Of a stretch of DNA of 64,000 bases, positions 23,223 to 35,209 are shown one piece after another. Where the stretch lies: contig CM042979.1 of NCBI GenBank assembly GCA_023678885.1, positions 19,211,513 to 19,275,512 of the forward strand, read 5' to 3'. Numbering within the stretch: position 1 is the first letter of the stretch; each line of letters opens with the position of its first letter. Source of the DNA: Pogostemon cablin. Taxonomy: Eukaryota; Streptophyta; Magnoliopsida; Lamiales; Lamiaceae. The notes below the pieces were generated by a model. It saw only the letters and a program-made list of their open reading frames with translations. It was not told the origin of the DNA and made no database searches. Position numbers and translations under genes: made by a program.

Positions 23223-23946
23223 TATAAACAGATGCTCACAACCGAGATAGACGGGGGACTCTCTATCGGGATAGTTGTAGTGTGATTTGGCATTAGTTTT
23301 TCTTTACTATAGAATCACATTAGTGCACTTTGTGTGTATTGAGTGGGACTGCTTGAGATCGTTCGACTTATACTGACTTATAAGAGAACTTGATCTCAGT
23401 TATTATGGATGTTCTTGCTATTAATCCCTATACAATAGCCTTGACACGTAAGGCAGTATGTATTTCTTTGATTCATCAATGGATGAGATTTACATGTAAT
23501 TAAATCAACAAACTCGGTGAGTTGAGATATAGTGTTGTCTCTATAGTGTGTTGTTGATTGTAGAAGGAATCCGTGTCTGTTATAGGTTGATGATGTCCCC
23601 TTGAGGAGCTCATAATGATTATCATATAAATTCTGCAAGTGGATTTATTCCAGCATGATAATGAGGTTGAGTGGTACTACTCTCGGATGAGATATTAATT
23701 AATGGAGTTGTCAGTAACTTAATTAATTAATGGTCATTGTATATCTTACACATGGGGAGGCTAATGGACTCATAATAAGAAGGGGCCCATAATGTAATTA
23801 TGAGATTAGAACGGTAGTCCAGTAATAATATTTTAGTGGTATATATTATTATTATTGGACTTAAGTATAAGCTTTGGACTAAGCTTGGATACTTAAGCCC
23901 AATGGAGACCCAACTCTAATTTCTCCTCCTGGTCTCTGCGTAGCCC

Positions 23947-23954
23947 ATATATAA
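23947..23954 (+). promoter_or_regulatory. Putative TATA box in left LTR of element B
   Basis: ATATATAA in the context AGCCCATATATAAGTCATC, conserved at 30419-30426 in the right LTR. Confidence 0.45.
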
Positions 23955-24220
23955 GTCATCTCAAAATTCAACGTGTGATATACTGACAGAAAGCCATGGA
24001 AGAGAGGATTATTTTGGCATATAGATCACTCAATTCGAAGATCGGATGAGGAAGTTATGCCCAAAATGGTGACACTGCGCAGCCTGCCAGCGAGAATCCT
24101 TCTTCTCCAACATACCCTAGTGAAAGGTAATACGTTTCTTATTTTTATGCTTCTGCTGACTGTTAGAAATGTATGGAACCCTAACGGTTCACGTTAACTA
24201 AATGATCGAACGCCAACAAT

Positions 24221-24232
24221 TGGTATTAGAGC
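24221..24232 (+). other. Copia primer-binding site (initiator tRNA-Met)
   Basis: TGGTATTAGAGC lies two bases after the left LTR end (CCAACA). It matches the plant tRNA-iMet complement TGGTATCAGAGC at 11 of 12 positions and fixes the LTR boundary and transcription direction. Confidence 0.85.
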
Positions 24233-24259
24233 TTCGGTTTTGTGGTGAAGCGCGACATG

Positions 24260-25700
24260 TTAGGCTAGGGTTTATGTGCTTTGCGTGATATTAGGGTTCT
24301 AGAATTTGATTTCTTGTTGGACACCCTATCTTGTACAAGACGACACACATGTTGCACTGCCGATAGGAAGCAACGGGACACGCGACGCTGGAGACGGTGG
24401 GGCAGTGACCAGCTGCAAGATGGGTGCTTGCGAACTGGTGAGCGTCGACCAATGTGTTGAATCGCTGGGATGCTGCGACGACATGCCATTTATCAGACGT
24501 GGCATGAGTGATCGCGAGTAGTACCGGAGATGAACGAATGGATGTAGGCGGGCAAGGTGGCGTGCTTGTCGTGCAAGATTGTGTGCTTGGTATGCAAGAA
24601 GGCCTTCTTGCGGAGCACGACATGAGACTTGTCGCACAAGACAGCGTGCTTGCTGGCTGGGGAGGCTGCACGGCGCCGGCTAGGAGCAACCTTCAGCGGT
24701 GGACGGCGATGAAGCGGCGACATCAGACTTGCAGCGCATGGCTCCAATCGAGTCTTGACAAGTTCCGGGCAAGTCTTGATATTTTTAGAGTGGGTCACAC
24801 AAAGCTGACCGCCGGTGGATGGCATGACGGTCATGGATGAATGGCCTTGGAAAAACTAGGTTCTGAGCGAGTCTGAACAAGGGTTCTGGCCGATTCTCAT
24901 GCAGGTTCCGTACGTGTTAGCAACACTTTCGGGCGAGTCCATCATTACTTACAGGGCGAGTCAGCAAAATTCCCGATCGAGCCTGGGAGTTTTCGATCAG
25001 GTCTGGCAAGTTTCCAGTCGGGTTTGCAGTGGATTTCCGACGACGAGTTCTGCAATGTTCTGGGTCAATTCCTGTGGAGTTTCAAGCAAATCCGGCAGGC
25101 TGCCGGTGACTTGGCGATGCTGGTGGACGAGCACAAGGCGAGCAGCCATGCTCATTTAGCATGCACGGTGGATAGCTTGCGGCGCCCGGCTACTTATGAT
25201 GATGCCAGGAAATGGGCAGATGGTGTTAGGAGTGTGAGCTCGCTGCAACCTGCACGACGGTGAGCTGAAAGGCGGGCGCAAGGTGTACGGGCGTATGATG
25301 GGAAGTTGCTAGAATAGCACAAGGCAGTGCAAGCAGATTTACGGGCCTGGCGCGCTAATTAGCACACACGATGGCATGCGAAGTGATGGGCAGTTGGACT
25401 CCCATATGGTGCAGAAGGTCGTGCAAGGCCGCTTGTGGGTGATTATGAAGCCAAGCGTGGTGTACTGGGAAGCATGCTGGGCGCTTGGTGCAAGCGACTG
25501 TGACGGTGCAAGCGACGGTGACGGGCGGGTGTTTCCTTCTTGGCGGGCATGGTGCACGGAGGCACGCACAGGATGCGCATGCCAAGGACGCACGATTCGT
25601 GTGGGCATTGGTGTGCGTGAGCTCGGGTGCTCGTCGGGCTGCGTGATGATGAATCTGAAGGAAAATTCATGAAAACTGGCTTTTAATTTTTAGATTAGGT
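24260..25700 (+). other. GC-rich leader segment of element B, no recognised product
   Basis: Directly after the primer-binding site the base composition jumps to GC-rich for about 1.4 kb. Open frames occur on both strands, which GC-rich DNA gives by chance, and none resembles a retroelement Gag. Repeated words include GTGCAAG and CGAGTC. It ends near GGTCGATCCC repeats at 25700-25790. It could be a long untranslated leader or captured host DNA. Confidence 0.4.
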
Positions 25701-26054
25701 TTCGGGGCGGTGCCCCGAATCCCGCGACCTGTCTAGGCAAGTCGATCCCTGCGACCTCAGCGGGGAGGTCGATCCCCATCTGCGTTGCCCGTATTCGTGC
25801 TAGGAGGTGAACAATCGAATTCGCCGTGATATATAACTATTATAATTGATTTAATTATCTAATTATTGTTATATGTGTATGCATGATTTTCTGTGATTTA
25901 CTGCCTTATGTGCCGTAATAGGAGCATGCTAGATTGTGTATTTTATTATTGGATATTATATGCATATAAAAACCCTCGGTGTTAAATAACTAAGTGGGAG
26001 AGGGGATTGATAATTAATTCCCGCGGCCTCCATTATTGATTTGTAAGTGATGTG

Positions 26055-26245
26055 GATAAACTTGCGCGTTGGCTATAGTGCCTTCCTTCCTAATGGATGA
26101 ATTTATTTACGGATCACTGGTACAGACTTCTTTAAATAATTATTGTTTGTAATGTGATGCATATGAACTTACGCGTTGGCTATAGTGCCTTCCTCCCTAA
26201 TGGATGAGTTTATATGCGGTTCACTAGTACAAACTTATAATTGAT
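26055..26245 (+). repeat. Direct repeat in copia leader
   Basis: GCGCGTTGGCTATAGTGCCTTCCT and the following CCTAATGGATGA occur at about 26065-26102 and 26171-26208, with flanking GGATCACTGGTACA / GGTTCACTAGTACA also duplicated. Confidence 0.75.
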
Positions 26246-27109
26246 GACTGTAGGATGTTATCTGAGCGCGTGTGTACTTCTCCAACAGTAAGGCACATAA
26301 GCTTGGGCAGCGGACTTGGGATCAAATAATGGTGTACACTTAGGTGCAAATAATAAGTATCCTCCCCAACGAAGTCACTGCTGTTATTTGCATAGCTAAA
26401 GAGGAACGGACTATTAATTATTTTGTCATGAGGTTAGGTTGACGAATAAAATTAATGGGTAAAACCTTCTCTTGTAAATGTTCGGGTTTGTATACATCCA
26501 CACTAACGTGGCATGCAGACTCATGGTGCTTGAGATGTTGGTGAATTTTATTTTTATATTGTTTTGAGGGAATCAATATAAATGGATAAATTCGAAGATT
26601 TGATCGATATATTTGTTTGTGATTCTCTGTATTTTCAATGGTTTATTTCACTTAATGTTACTGAAAGAAATTATATTTACTGGTCCAAAATTAGATGATT
26701 AGAAAAGAATCTTAGTTTCGAATTTTACTGCTTATGAAAATATATGTGTGTTCTCACTAAGGATATCCTAAGATGCCTATTAATGTCTCTAGTGGAGAGG
26801 TGAGAGGTTTATAGAAATATGATGGTCTCATACGACTCTTTGGATACTTGAGTAAGGTTGAAAGGAAAGAAGTCATGGTTAACTTGATGAATGAATTGGA
26901 AGTGCCTAGAGTACAAATTGAAGGGGAAACCTAGATCAATTTATTCTTCATAATTTGCCTGGATGTTTTGAGTAAGTTCTACCTGAAATACAAGAGGTTG
27001 TATATGGTGGGCAACTTCTGACAAAACATGTGGCGAAGGAAATCCAATTTCATCAAGATGTGAGTGAACAAGGTTAGTATCTCATTCACTAGTTGTTGAA
27101 GCATGATTA

Positions 27110-29440
27110 GTGATGGCATCTACTGACACATTGTGTGTAGATACTGAAATCACTAAAAGCCTACGACTAAGTGATGATGAGATTGTTATGTACATGGGTA
27201 ACACTACGAGAGTAGTGGCTATTGCAGTGGGAGTAGTTTATTTATCTTACGATATGAATAAACATTTGTTTTTGAGAAATTGTCTTACGTACGTTGTTTC
27301 ATATAAAGAATTTGAATTCAGTTTCTATGTTTTTCGGATGGATACTCTATTTCATTTAAATGACATGGTCATTATAATGAAGGATGTAGCTATAATCTAT
27401 TATGGTACGTTGGTGATAATTTATAAACTCTTAAATCATTGTTTTCTCATGATGCAACAAATAGTAATTAATAACGCGTCTTCTAATCCTAATAAGAGAA
27501 AGACTCTTATGGAAATGATTAGATAGATGATGAATTATTTGAAATTACTAAATTCATTTTATGTGTATACCCTAGAAACAGCATATCGTATAACGTTTGT
27601 CTATTTGTGGGATATTCTAAAAAAATGAAGGGTGATTTATTTAGTCCAAAAGATCGAAGGGTGATTGTTAACACAAACACTAGATTTTTGGAAAAGGACT
27701 ATGTAATAAATCACAAACCTATATATAAATTGTTCTAAAGGAAGTGAGAGGGAAAACACAAAGTATAGTACCAAGTGTACAAGAGGATATAACATAAGGT
27801 AAAGTGCATCACGTATCACATCTGATACACAACTGCATGTAGTGCCTTGTCGTAGTAGGAGGGTTGTTTTACAATATGAAAGATATATATTTTGGAAGAG
27901 TCGTGAGACTTGGTCCCTAGTAAACATGGAATTGACCCACGGATACGACGAAGCACTACAAGTTCAAAATGCAGAATCTTAGTAAGATGCAATGATTTCT
28001 GAAATAGGATCTATGGATTCTAAATCAAATCTGGGAGCTTGTAAGACTACTAAATGGTGTAAGGAGCCATTGGAAGTGGTCATACGAAATAAAAGAGGAT
28101 CATACGGTAAGGTGAAAACCTTGAAAGCACAGCTTGTTGCGAAAAGGTATACTCAGAAAGAAAGGATTCGACTATGAGGAAACCTATTCACCGGTAGCTA
28201 TGCCTGAGTTGATCCAGACTCTTTTATTTGTGGTTGTTCATATTGAATATGAGGTATAACAAATAGATGTCAAGACAGCTTTCCTGATTGGAAGTCCTGA
28301 AGAAAACGTCTATGTGAAGCAACCAGAGTGATTCATTGCAAAGGGCTAAGAGCATTTTGATTGTAAGCTTAAAGCTGTCCATCGATGGACCAAAGCAAGC
28401 TTCAAGAACATGAAACATCTTTTTTGACAAGGTAATCCAGGCATATAGATTTATTCAATGCGCGGATGTGTCTTGTGTATTGAAAAGAGTGACGAAAATG
28501 TGGTGGTATTTCTTGTACTATACGTAGATGATATATTGCTCATTGGAGACAATGAAAAAGTATTTCGGGTGTATGGGTATAGTTGATAAAGTAGTATGAA
28601 ATGAAGGACTTAAGAAAAGCAAAATATATTCTTTTGATCACGGTAATACGGATCACAAGAAAGGGTGTTATGCTTGTCTCAAGCTTCATGAAATGATACA
28701 ATCCTTACTTATTTTAGCATGTGACTTTATCTGAGGAAATATGTCTTGACACAAAAGAAGATAAAGGATATGAAAGCGATTCCTTATGCTTTGGCGAATA
28801 AGGAAGCTTAATCTAAGGAATGATATGCACGAGATCGGATATCTGTTTTGCTAATGCATGGTCAGTGGGTATCAAGGTAACCCGAAACAAGAATATTGAA
28901 CTGTGGTAAGACATATATTTATGTACCTGAAAAGGACTAGAAATTATATGTGGACTTACCGCACATATTCACTGCTTCTTATGAGTTACGTAGATTCGGA
29001 TTTTTCAAATCAGATAGGGACTGCAGTAAATCCACCTCAAGGTTATGTGCTTAATTTTGGAAGTTGAGTCATAATATGGAGGAGTGTTATATAGAAATAT
29101 ATTACGGACTCCATCATGGAAAGATGATAAATTGGAGCCTCTGAGGCAGCCAAAGTATCTATATGACTCTAGAAACTTCGTGATGGACTTGGATGTGGTT
29201 TCTAAGTTTGCCAAAAGTTATCACAATTTATTGTGATAATAATGGTGCAGTTACAAACTTGAAGGAATCACAAGCCCATAAGGCAATTAAACACATGGAG
29301 CGCGAGTACCACCTGTTACGAGAAATCGTATGATGAGGGGAAGGTTGTTGTCTCCAAGATTGCATCAGATGATGAGCTAGTAAATCCATTTACAAGGGCC
29401 TTAAGGCGAGAGCTTTTGATGGTCGTGTAGTGAGAGTGGG
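27110..29440 (+). pseudogene. Copia pol remnant (protease, GAG-pre-integrase, RT, RNase H)
   Basis: 27160-27526 reads LSDDEIVMYMGN and later KICYGTL-like and NNASSNPNKRK strings, matching the region from the copia protease to the GAG-pre-integrase domain. The integrase core then is absent: the sequence jumps at about 27540-27600 to the linker normally found after integrase (SPKDRRVIV-like). RT is recognisable at 28120-28560: AQLVAKRYTQKE, YEETYSPVAM, DVKTAFLIGS and the YVDD motif in VLYVDDILLIGD. RNase H and tail at 29000-29440 show NNGAVTNLKESQAHKA-like text and KIASDDELVNPFT. Many stops and frameshifts make it non-functional. Confidence 0.75.
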
Positions 29441-29485
29441 AATCAGATGTATGGTAGAAGACATGAAAGCATAGTCTTTTAGTAT

Positions 29486-29494
29486 AAGTGGGAT
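29486..29494 (+). other. Copia polypurine tract
   Basis: AAGTGGGAT directly upstream of the right LTR start TGTTGG, as in plant copia elements. Confidence 0.6.
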
Positions 29495-29496
29495 AT

Positions 29497-30880
29497 TGTT
29501 GGATTGTATACTAAAAGTCTAGCTTTTTATATGAACAATGTTATAACAATTTATTTGAAATGAGAATCATATGATCAAATGATTGCGTCTTATAATTTAT
29601 TTATATGTACGATGCAGTAGTCCACTTACTAATACTGTAGATAATATGTTGTGCGACAACACGCAGAAGATCATATTATCGATTTCCTTATAAAGTATAT
29701 ACAGATGCTCACAATCGAGATAGACGGGGACTCTCTATCGGGATGGTTATAGTGTGATTTGGTATTAGTTTGTCTTAACTATAGAATCATATTAGTGCAC
29801 TTCGTGTGTATTGAGCGGGACCGCTTGAGATCGTTCAACTTATACTGACATATAGGAGAACTTGATCTCAGTTATTATGGATGTTCTTGCTTTTAATCCC
29901 TATACAATAACCTCAACACGTAAGGCAGTATGTATTTCTTTGATTCATCATTGGGTGAGATTTACACGTAATTAAATCAACAAATTTGGTGAGTTGAGAA
30001 ATAGTATTGTCTCTATGGTGTGCTGTTGATTGTAGAAGAAATCCGTGTCCGTTATAGGTTGATGATGTCTCCTTGAGGAGCTCATAAGGATTATCATGTA
30101 AACCCTGCAGGTGGATTTATTCCGGCATGATAATGAGGTTGATTGATACTACTCTAGGATGAGATATTAATTAATGGAGTTGTCAATAACTGAATTAATT
30201 AATGGGCATTGTATATCTTAAACAAGGGAAGACTAACGGACTCATAATAAGAAGGAGCCCATAACGTAAATATGAGATTAGAACGGTAGTACAGTAATAA
30301 TATTTTAGTGGTATATATTATTTTTATTGGACTTAAGTATAAGCTTTGGGCTAAGCTTGGATACTTAAGCCAATGGAGGTCCAACTCTAATTTCTCCTCC
30401 TGGTCCCTGCTGTAGCCCATATATAAGTCATCTCAACTATTCTAACCCTAGAGAGATACGCCTAATACATGAAGAAGGTAGACGAAATAGCAGATTGAGA
30501 AGATCTCGAGGATCGTCGCCCACACGACGTCGAGATTGGACTTGGGAATACTACAAAAGATCAAGAGGTCGTTTGTTGTTGTTGTTCGCCAACTTGAATG
30601 ATTTTTATAAAATCATATAGAAGTCAAAATTCAACGTGTGATACACTGACGAAAAGCCATGGAAGAGAGGATTGTTTTGGCATATAGATCACTCAATTCG
30701 GAGATCAGACGAGGGAGTTATGCCCAAAACGGTGACGCTGCACAGCCTACTGGTGAGAATCTTTCTTCTCCAACATACCCTGGTGAAAGGTAATATGTTT
30801 CTTGTTTTCATGCTTCAGCTGACTATTAGAAACGTATGGAACCCTAAAGGTTATGTTAACCAAACGATCGAACGCCAACA
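29497..30880 (+). repeat. Element B, right LTR
   Basis: Starts TGTTGGATTG and ends CGCCAACA; 1384 bp. It lacks the MITE found in the left copy, so has the empty target site. It contains a 191-bp segment (30437-30627) bounded by TCAA on both sides that is missing from the left LTR. Confidence 0.9.
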
Positions 30881-31790
30881 CCATGCAAATAAGAAACAAG
30901 TTGAGAATGAGCACAAGGAGGAAGACTCGACGAAACATTATTCACCTGAAAAGAAGCAAGTTGAGGAAAAAGTGGAAGTTTCAGCTGACGGAATGCTTCA
31001 TATCAACCAATTAAAGAACATCGTCATAGAGACGTAAAAGATAAGTTTGAAGTAAGCTCCAAATCTCCTGCCACCTACAAAAAGCCATATACAATGAGAA
31101 TTGACAACTTGAGGATGCCAACTGACTACCAACCTCCCAGGTTTCAACAATTCGATGGCAAAGGCAACCCAAGACAACATGTGGCGCACTTCGTCGAGAC
31201 ATGCAATGATGCGGGGACCTACAGAGATCACATGTGAGACAATTCGTCCAATCTCTAAAAGAAAATGCCTTCGATTGGTATATCGACTTGGAAGCTAACT
31301 CCATTGACAGCTAGGGGCAAATGGAATAAGTATTCCTCAATCATTTCTATAGCACATGAAGAATTGTTAGCATGATGGAACTAACAAATACTCATCAAAG
31401 TGATGAAGAATATGTCATCGATTACATCAATAGATGGAGGAGCCTAAACCTCAATTGCAAAGAAAAGCTGTCAGAAACTTCAGCTATTGAAATGTGCATT
31501 CAAGGGATGCAGTGGAATCTTCACTACAAACTCCAAGGAATTCGTCCTAAAACTTTTGAAGAGTTGGCTACAAGAGCTCACGCCATGGAGTTAAGCCTGA
31601 CATCAAATGACATCGAATGGCCTTCTATTCAGAATTCTTAAGAGTTTGAAGACATGCCTTCTGATGAGCTCGTGGAAAAGGAACAGCAAACAAAGATTGC
31701 AGTTTCTATAAGGATTCATAGAAATGAAGTTGAAGAGAAACAGTGCATCCCAAGATTGGGGGGTAATGAATTGTTGATAAATCAAGTCAA
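30881..31790 (+). pseudogene. Element A gag remnant (Ty3/gypsy type)
   Basis: Readable over three frames. A charged N-terminal part (KKQVENEHKEED) is followed by PPRFQQFDGKGNPRQHVAHF, VETCNDAGTY, FVQSLKENAFDWYIDL and then, from 31372, IDYINRWRSLNLNCKEKLSE, CIQGMQWNLHYKLQG and KTFEELATRAHAMELSL. These are the conserved core strings of the retrotransposon Gag family common in plant gypsy-type elements. Frameshifts lie near 31237, with stops at about 31312 and 31330. No zinc knuckle, protease or RT follows; the frame runs into the tandem-repeat array. The start is lost because copia element B sits in front of it. Confidence 0.8.
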
Positions 31791-32565
31791 AGCTCCTTGA
31801 CACGAGCTAAAACTATCTGAATTACGCTCCTTGATACGAGCTTAAACTGTCTAAAATCTCCCAAGTCAAAGCTCCCTGACACGAGCGAAAACTGTCTACA
31901 TTAAGCTCCTTGACACGAGCTAAAACTATCTACAAGTCACGCTCCTTGATATGAGCTAAAACTATCTACAAGTCATGCTCCTTGATATGAGCTAAAACTA
32001 TCTACATGTTACGCTCCTCGACACGAGCTAAAAATGTCCACACAATACTCCTTGATACGAGTTTAAACTATCTAAAACCTCAAGCAATACTCCTTAATAT
32101 GAGCTAAAACTATCTACATGTTACGCTCCTCGACATGAGCTAAAAATGTCCACACAATACTCCTTGATACGAGTTTAAACTATCTAAAAAGCCTCAAGTT
32201 AAGCTCTTTGATACGAGCCTAAACTATCTAACACAAATCAAATTCAAGGCTCCTTGATACGAGTGAAAACTATCCACACTATACTCCTTGATATGAGTAT
32301 AAACTGTCCACACATCAAATCAAATCTCCTTAAGAAGAGACAAAACTCTCTACATGTTTGATACTCCTTGATATGAGTATAAACTATCTACACATCAAAT
32401 CAAATCTCCTTGGGAAGAGAATAAACTCTCTACACACAAAGCTCCTCGACATGAGTGAAAATGTCCACACAAGGCTCCCTGACACGAGTATAAACTGTCT
32501 ATAAGTTCAAACTGAAGACTCATTGACACGAGTATAAACTGTCAGCAAATTCAAATTCAATGCTC
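31780..32565 (+). repeat. Tandem array of about 40-bp units in element A
   Basis: About twenty diverged copies of GCTCCTTGACACGAGCTAAA followed by ACTATCTACA with variable spacers. Variation is patchy, with CTCCTTGATATGAG and CTCCTTGGGAAGAG subtypes. The last units continue after the CACTA insertion (37647-37690), since GCTCCAT joins GACACACGAGCC across it. Such arrays are typical between coding part and 3' LTR in Tat-type and gag-only plant elements. Confidence 0.9.
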
Positions 32566-32589
32566 CATCACTATGCCAAAACTGTGGAA

Positions 32590-33150
32590 AGACAATGGAG
32601 AATCCCCGTTGTCGTAGCCCCTCCAGCTCTGTTGTTAACCCGACAGTTGTTAAAGCTCCAAACTTTTACAATGGTGGTTGAGCCATTGTCGTAGCATATC
32701 TTTAACAATGGAGTATCCCCGTTGTTGTAGCTCCAAATTTTCGTTGTTAAAACTTGTGTTCGTCACCCAAAATACATTTAACAACGGGGAATCCCCGTTG
32801 TCGTAGCTCTTTACGACAGCGGGGAATCCCCATTGTCGTAGCCCTGAAGCTCCGTTGTCAATCCGGGAGTTGTTAAAGGTTCTAAACTTTTTACAACGGT
32901 ACTCGGACCATTGTCGTAGCTACCCTTTCACAAAGGGATATCCCCGTTGTTGTTAGTTACTTCCCCGTTGTTGTATCTCACTACGACAACGGTGATTCCC
33001 CGTTGTCGTTGCTCTCAATGCTCCGTTGTTGATCCAGCAATTGTTAAAAGTTCAATACTTTTAACAACGGTTTTCAAACCGTCGTTGTAACTTATATTTA
33101 ACAACGGCAAATCCCCGTTGTTGTTTGGGGAATGACAGTTGTCGTAGCTA
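32590..33150. repeat. CACTA left subterminal repeats
   Basis: Repeated inverted words GGGGAATCCCCGTTGTCGTAG, GTTGTTAAAGCTCC and TTTAACAACGG in both orientations, spaced by tens of bases. Confidence 0.8.
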
Positions 33151-33471
33151 TTTTTTATTTATTTTTAATGATCCAAAATTTAATTAAAAAAATACAAAAA
33201 CCATATGATATTATTGAAAAAGTCATCACCAATCCAAAGCATCCTTACACATTAAGATTTAACAAAAAATCTCTATTGTATCCTTCAAGACATAACAACT
33301 AAATCAATATCATGTTAGTTACTAAAATTACATCTCATGAACCTCACACAAACAACCTAATAGCAACACGTGTTATAACACAAATTTATCACAATCTTGC
33401 ACACGTTAATGTATTTTTCAAATATGGCCTTCCCGCAAATTAACACGAGAATATACCAATTCTAATCTCCA

Positions 33472-35080
33472 CCTTCATTCTTCCATGTCAATGATGTTTT
33501 TGCTGCTTCAATTGTAGCTTCATTACGGTATATTGCATAAGAATCCTGATCAATTAAAGATGTAAAAGTTAATAAATGATTTTTGACAATAAATGATTGA
33601 GCAAACATTTAGATTGGAAGTTAAAAAGTAAAAATGAGAAGAAACAAATAAGTGGAATATTGCAGATAATGGTGAATTATACTTTAACAGCATCAACAAA
33701 GATGCAAGTATTTAAGAATACAAAAGAAGATTCCAAGGGTGAAGAGAGATTTTAAAGGAAAAAACCCGTGTTTATTATTACTCATTCGCAAGAACCAAGA
33801 CATAATGAGACAGAGATGGAAAATTGTTTACCTCCAAGTACGCCTATCAACTCAAATAAAAAAGGCAAAAAAATATTCATGTATTATGGAACTAAAATCC
33901 TTTAATCCTATCAGCTCAAATCGGTAGTTGGTTCCTGTATGATTGTATCCATTACAATTAAAGTTGTTTTGAAGATCATGATTAAACACATGCAATTGTT
34001 CTTTTAGCTATAAGATTCATCACATTGAAGAAAAGTGTACCTTCACCAAATTCCTCCGTGTTATATTGAGATAATGAGTTGACCTTACAGGAGAAAATAT
34101 TGCAACCTGAGATCCAACTTTTAGCAGTCACTGAAAATAAAAAACAACACTAAAGTGGAGTGTAGTATGCTGAAACTATATATAAGGCAATAGTAAATAA
34201 ACATTCGTGAAACTACTATAGGTTTATACTTCCCGAAGTATTAGAACTGCACCAACAGTTAGGTTCTTCCCAAATTCAACCTGAGCTAGAGAGGACCTCT
34301 TGATGAATACTAGCGCCCACCGTACCAGTGGGATCCTAATGTTAAAGATAATGATGTCAGTAACATACACTTGAAAATACCTAAGTAATTATGGACATGG
34401 CCCTTCTTTATACCTTCAACAGCACCATCAAACCCCCAAGACCATTAAGTGTGCATGACTTGACAACACCAACAACCTGATACAAAGCATGAAACATGTC
34501 ATGTAGAGAGTAAATGTTTTCTGAATCTATGCAATATGCATAAAAAAGATCCACCCCCCCACCCACCCACCCACCCAAAAAAATATATATAGCTCAATTA
34601 AATGAACAAGGAATCCAAACAACAGAAGCATTTGAAAGTGGATCAGACTTTGTTGCTTCCCTTGAAAGTTGAATCAGACTTAAGTTTAAAGCAAGCAGCT
34701 AGTATATTTTGGTTAATCAATGAACTATAATTCCTATCTCAAAAGAAGAATGCCTCATGCATTTGAAAGTGGATCAGACTTTGTTGCTTCCCTTGAAAGT
34801 TGAATCAGACTTAAGTTTAAAGCAAGCAGCTAGTATATTTTGGTTAATCAATGAACTATAATTCCTATCTCAAAAGAAGAATGCCTCATGAATTGATCAG
34901 TTGGATTTTCATTTGTTAATTAATCCAAACTGCCTCAATCTCTCTCTAAGTGCAAATTTGATAGGGCGTGCATGTGCTTCAATTTAGAAAACTTGTTCAA
35001 TACCTGAACAACCTTTTCACTGTTGACAAGTTTTTTGATAAAGCTGATAGGCGTACTTGGAGGCAAAAAATTTTCCACGC
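33472..35080 (-). pseudogene. Captured exons of an HROB-like (DUF4539 OB-fold) gene in CACTA
   Basis: Minus-strand exon-like pieces with splice-type borders: 35080-35004 (FLPPSTPISFIKKLV), 34476-34414 (VVGVVKSCTLNGLGGLMV), 34335-34230 (DPTGTVGASIHQEVL, then after a frameshift FGKNLTVGAVLILRE), 34106-34041 (VAIFSPVRSTHYLNIT), and perhaps 33545-33472 (DSYAIYRNEATIEAAKTS, stop). The order KSC.PNGLGD, DPTGT, GASIH, GAVL.L and FSP..S.HYLNIT is the OB-fold of HROB, a factor that recruits MCM8-MCM9 helicase in homologous recombination (family knowledge). A frameshift in the third piece breaks it. The last exon is assigned only by position. Confidence 0.65.
34627..34889. repeat. Tandem duplication of about 131 bp inside the CACTA
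   Basis: The segment beginning GCATTTGAAAGTGGATCAGA and ending AGAAGAATGCCTCATG is present twice in direct tandem with no differences noticed by eye. Confidence 0.9.
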
Positions 35081-35209
35081 CTACAGAAACTAACACATAG
35101 ATTTTCACTTATAACACATAGATTTTCACTTATACTCAATTGATAAAATATGTCACGATATCCAATTATGACTCAATTTAATTAAGATATTTTTCATAAA
35201 ATTGATCAT

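Larger units (their letters stand above)
22792..24218 (+). repeat. Element B, left LTR (5'-truncated, contains a MITE)
   Basis: Aligns with 29519-30880 from CTTTTTGTATGAAAAATATT onward. It carries an extra 256 bp MITE insertion (22969-23224 including one TA) and lacks a 191-bp segment that the right copy has at 30437-30627. Confidence 0.85.
22792..30880 (+). mobile_element. Element B: Ty1/copia retrotransposon, decayed, inserted in element A gag
   Basis: The right LTR (29497-30880) starts TGTTGGATTGTATACTAAAA and ends GAACGCCAACA. The left LTR (22792-24218) ends identically but lacks the first 26 or so bases: it joins the end of element A's LTR directly, so a deletion removed A's leader and B's first bases. 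The tRNA-iMet primer-binding site (24221-24232) and polypurine tract (29486-29494) are present. Pol remnants are in the order protease, GAG-pre-integrase, RT, RNase H, which is Ty1/copia style. The integrase core is missing. No TSD can be scored because the left end is lost. Confidence 0.8.

Noticed and set aside
24265..25672. Many open frames on both strands
   Set aside because: They overlap each other on both strands in GC-rich DNA; none matches Gag or any family I know, so I annotated the island rather than genes.
31780..32565. Possible CRISPR-like array (about 40-bp repeats)
   Set aside because: The repeats are contiguous, diverged and lack unique spacers; context is a plant retrotransposon 3' region.
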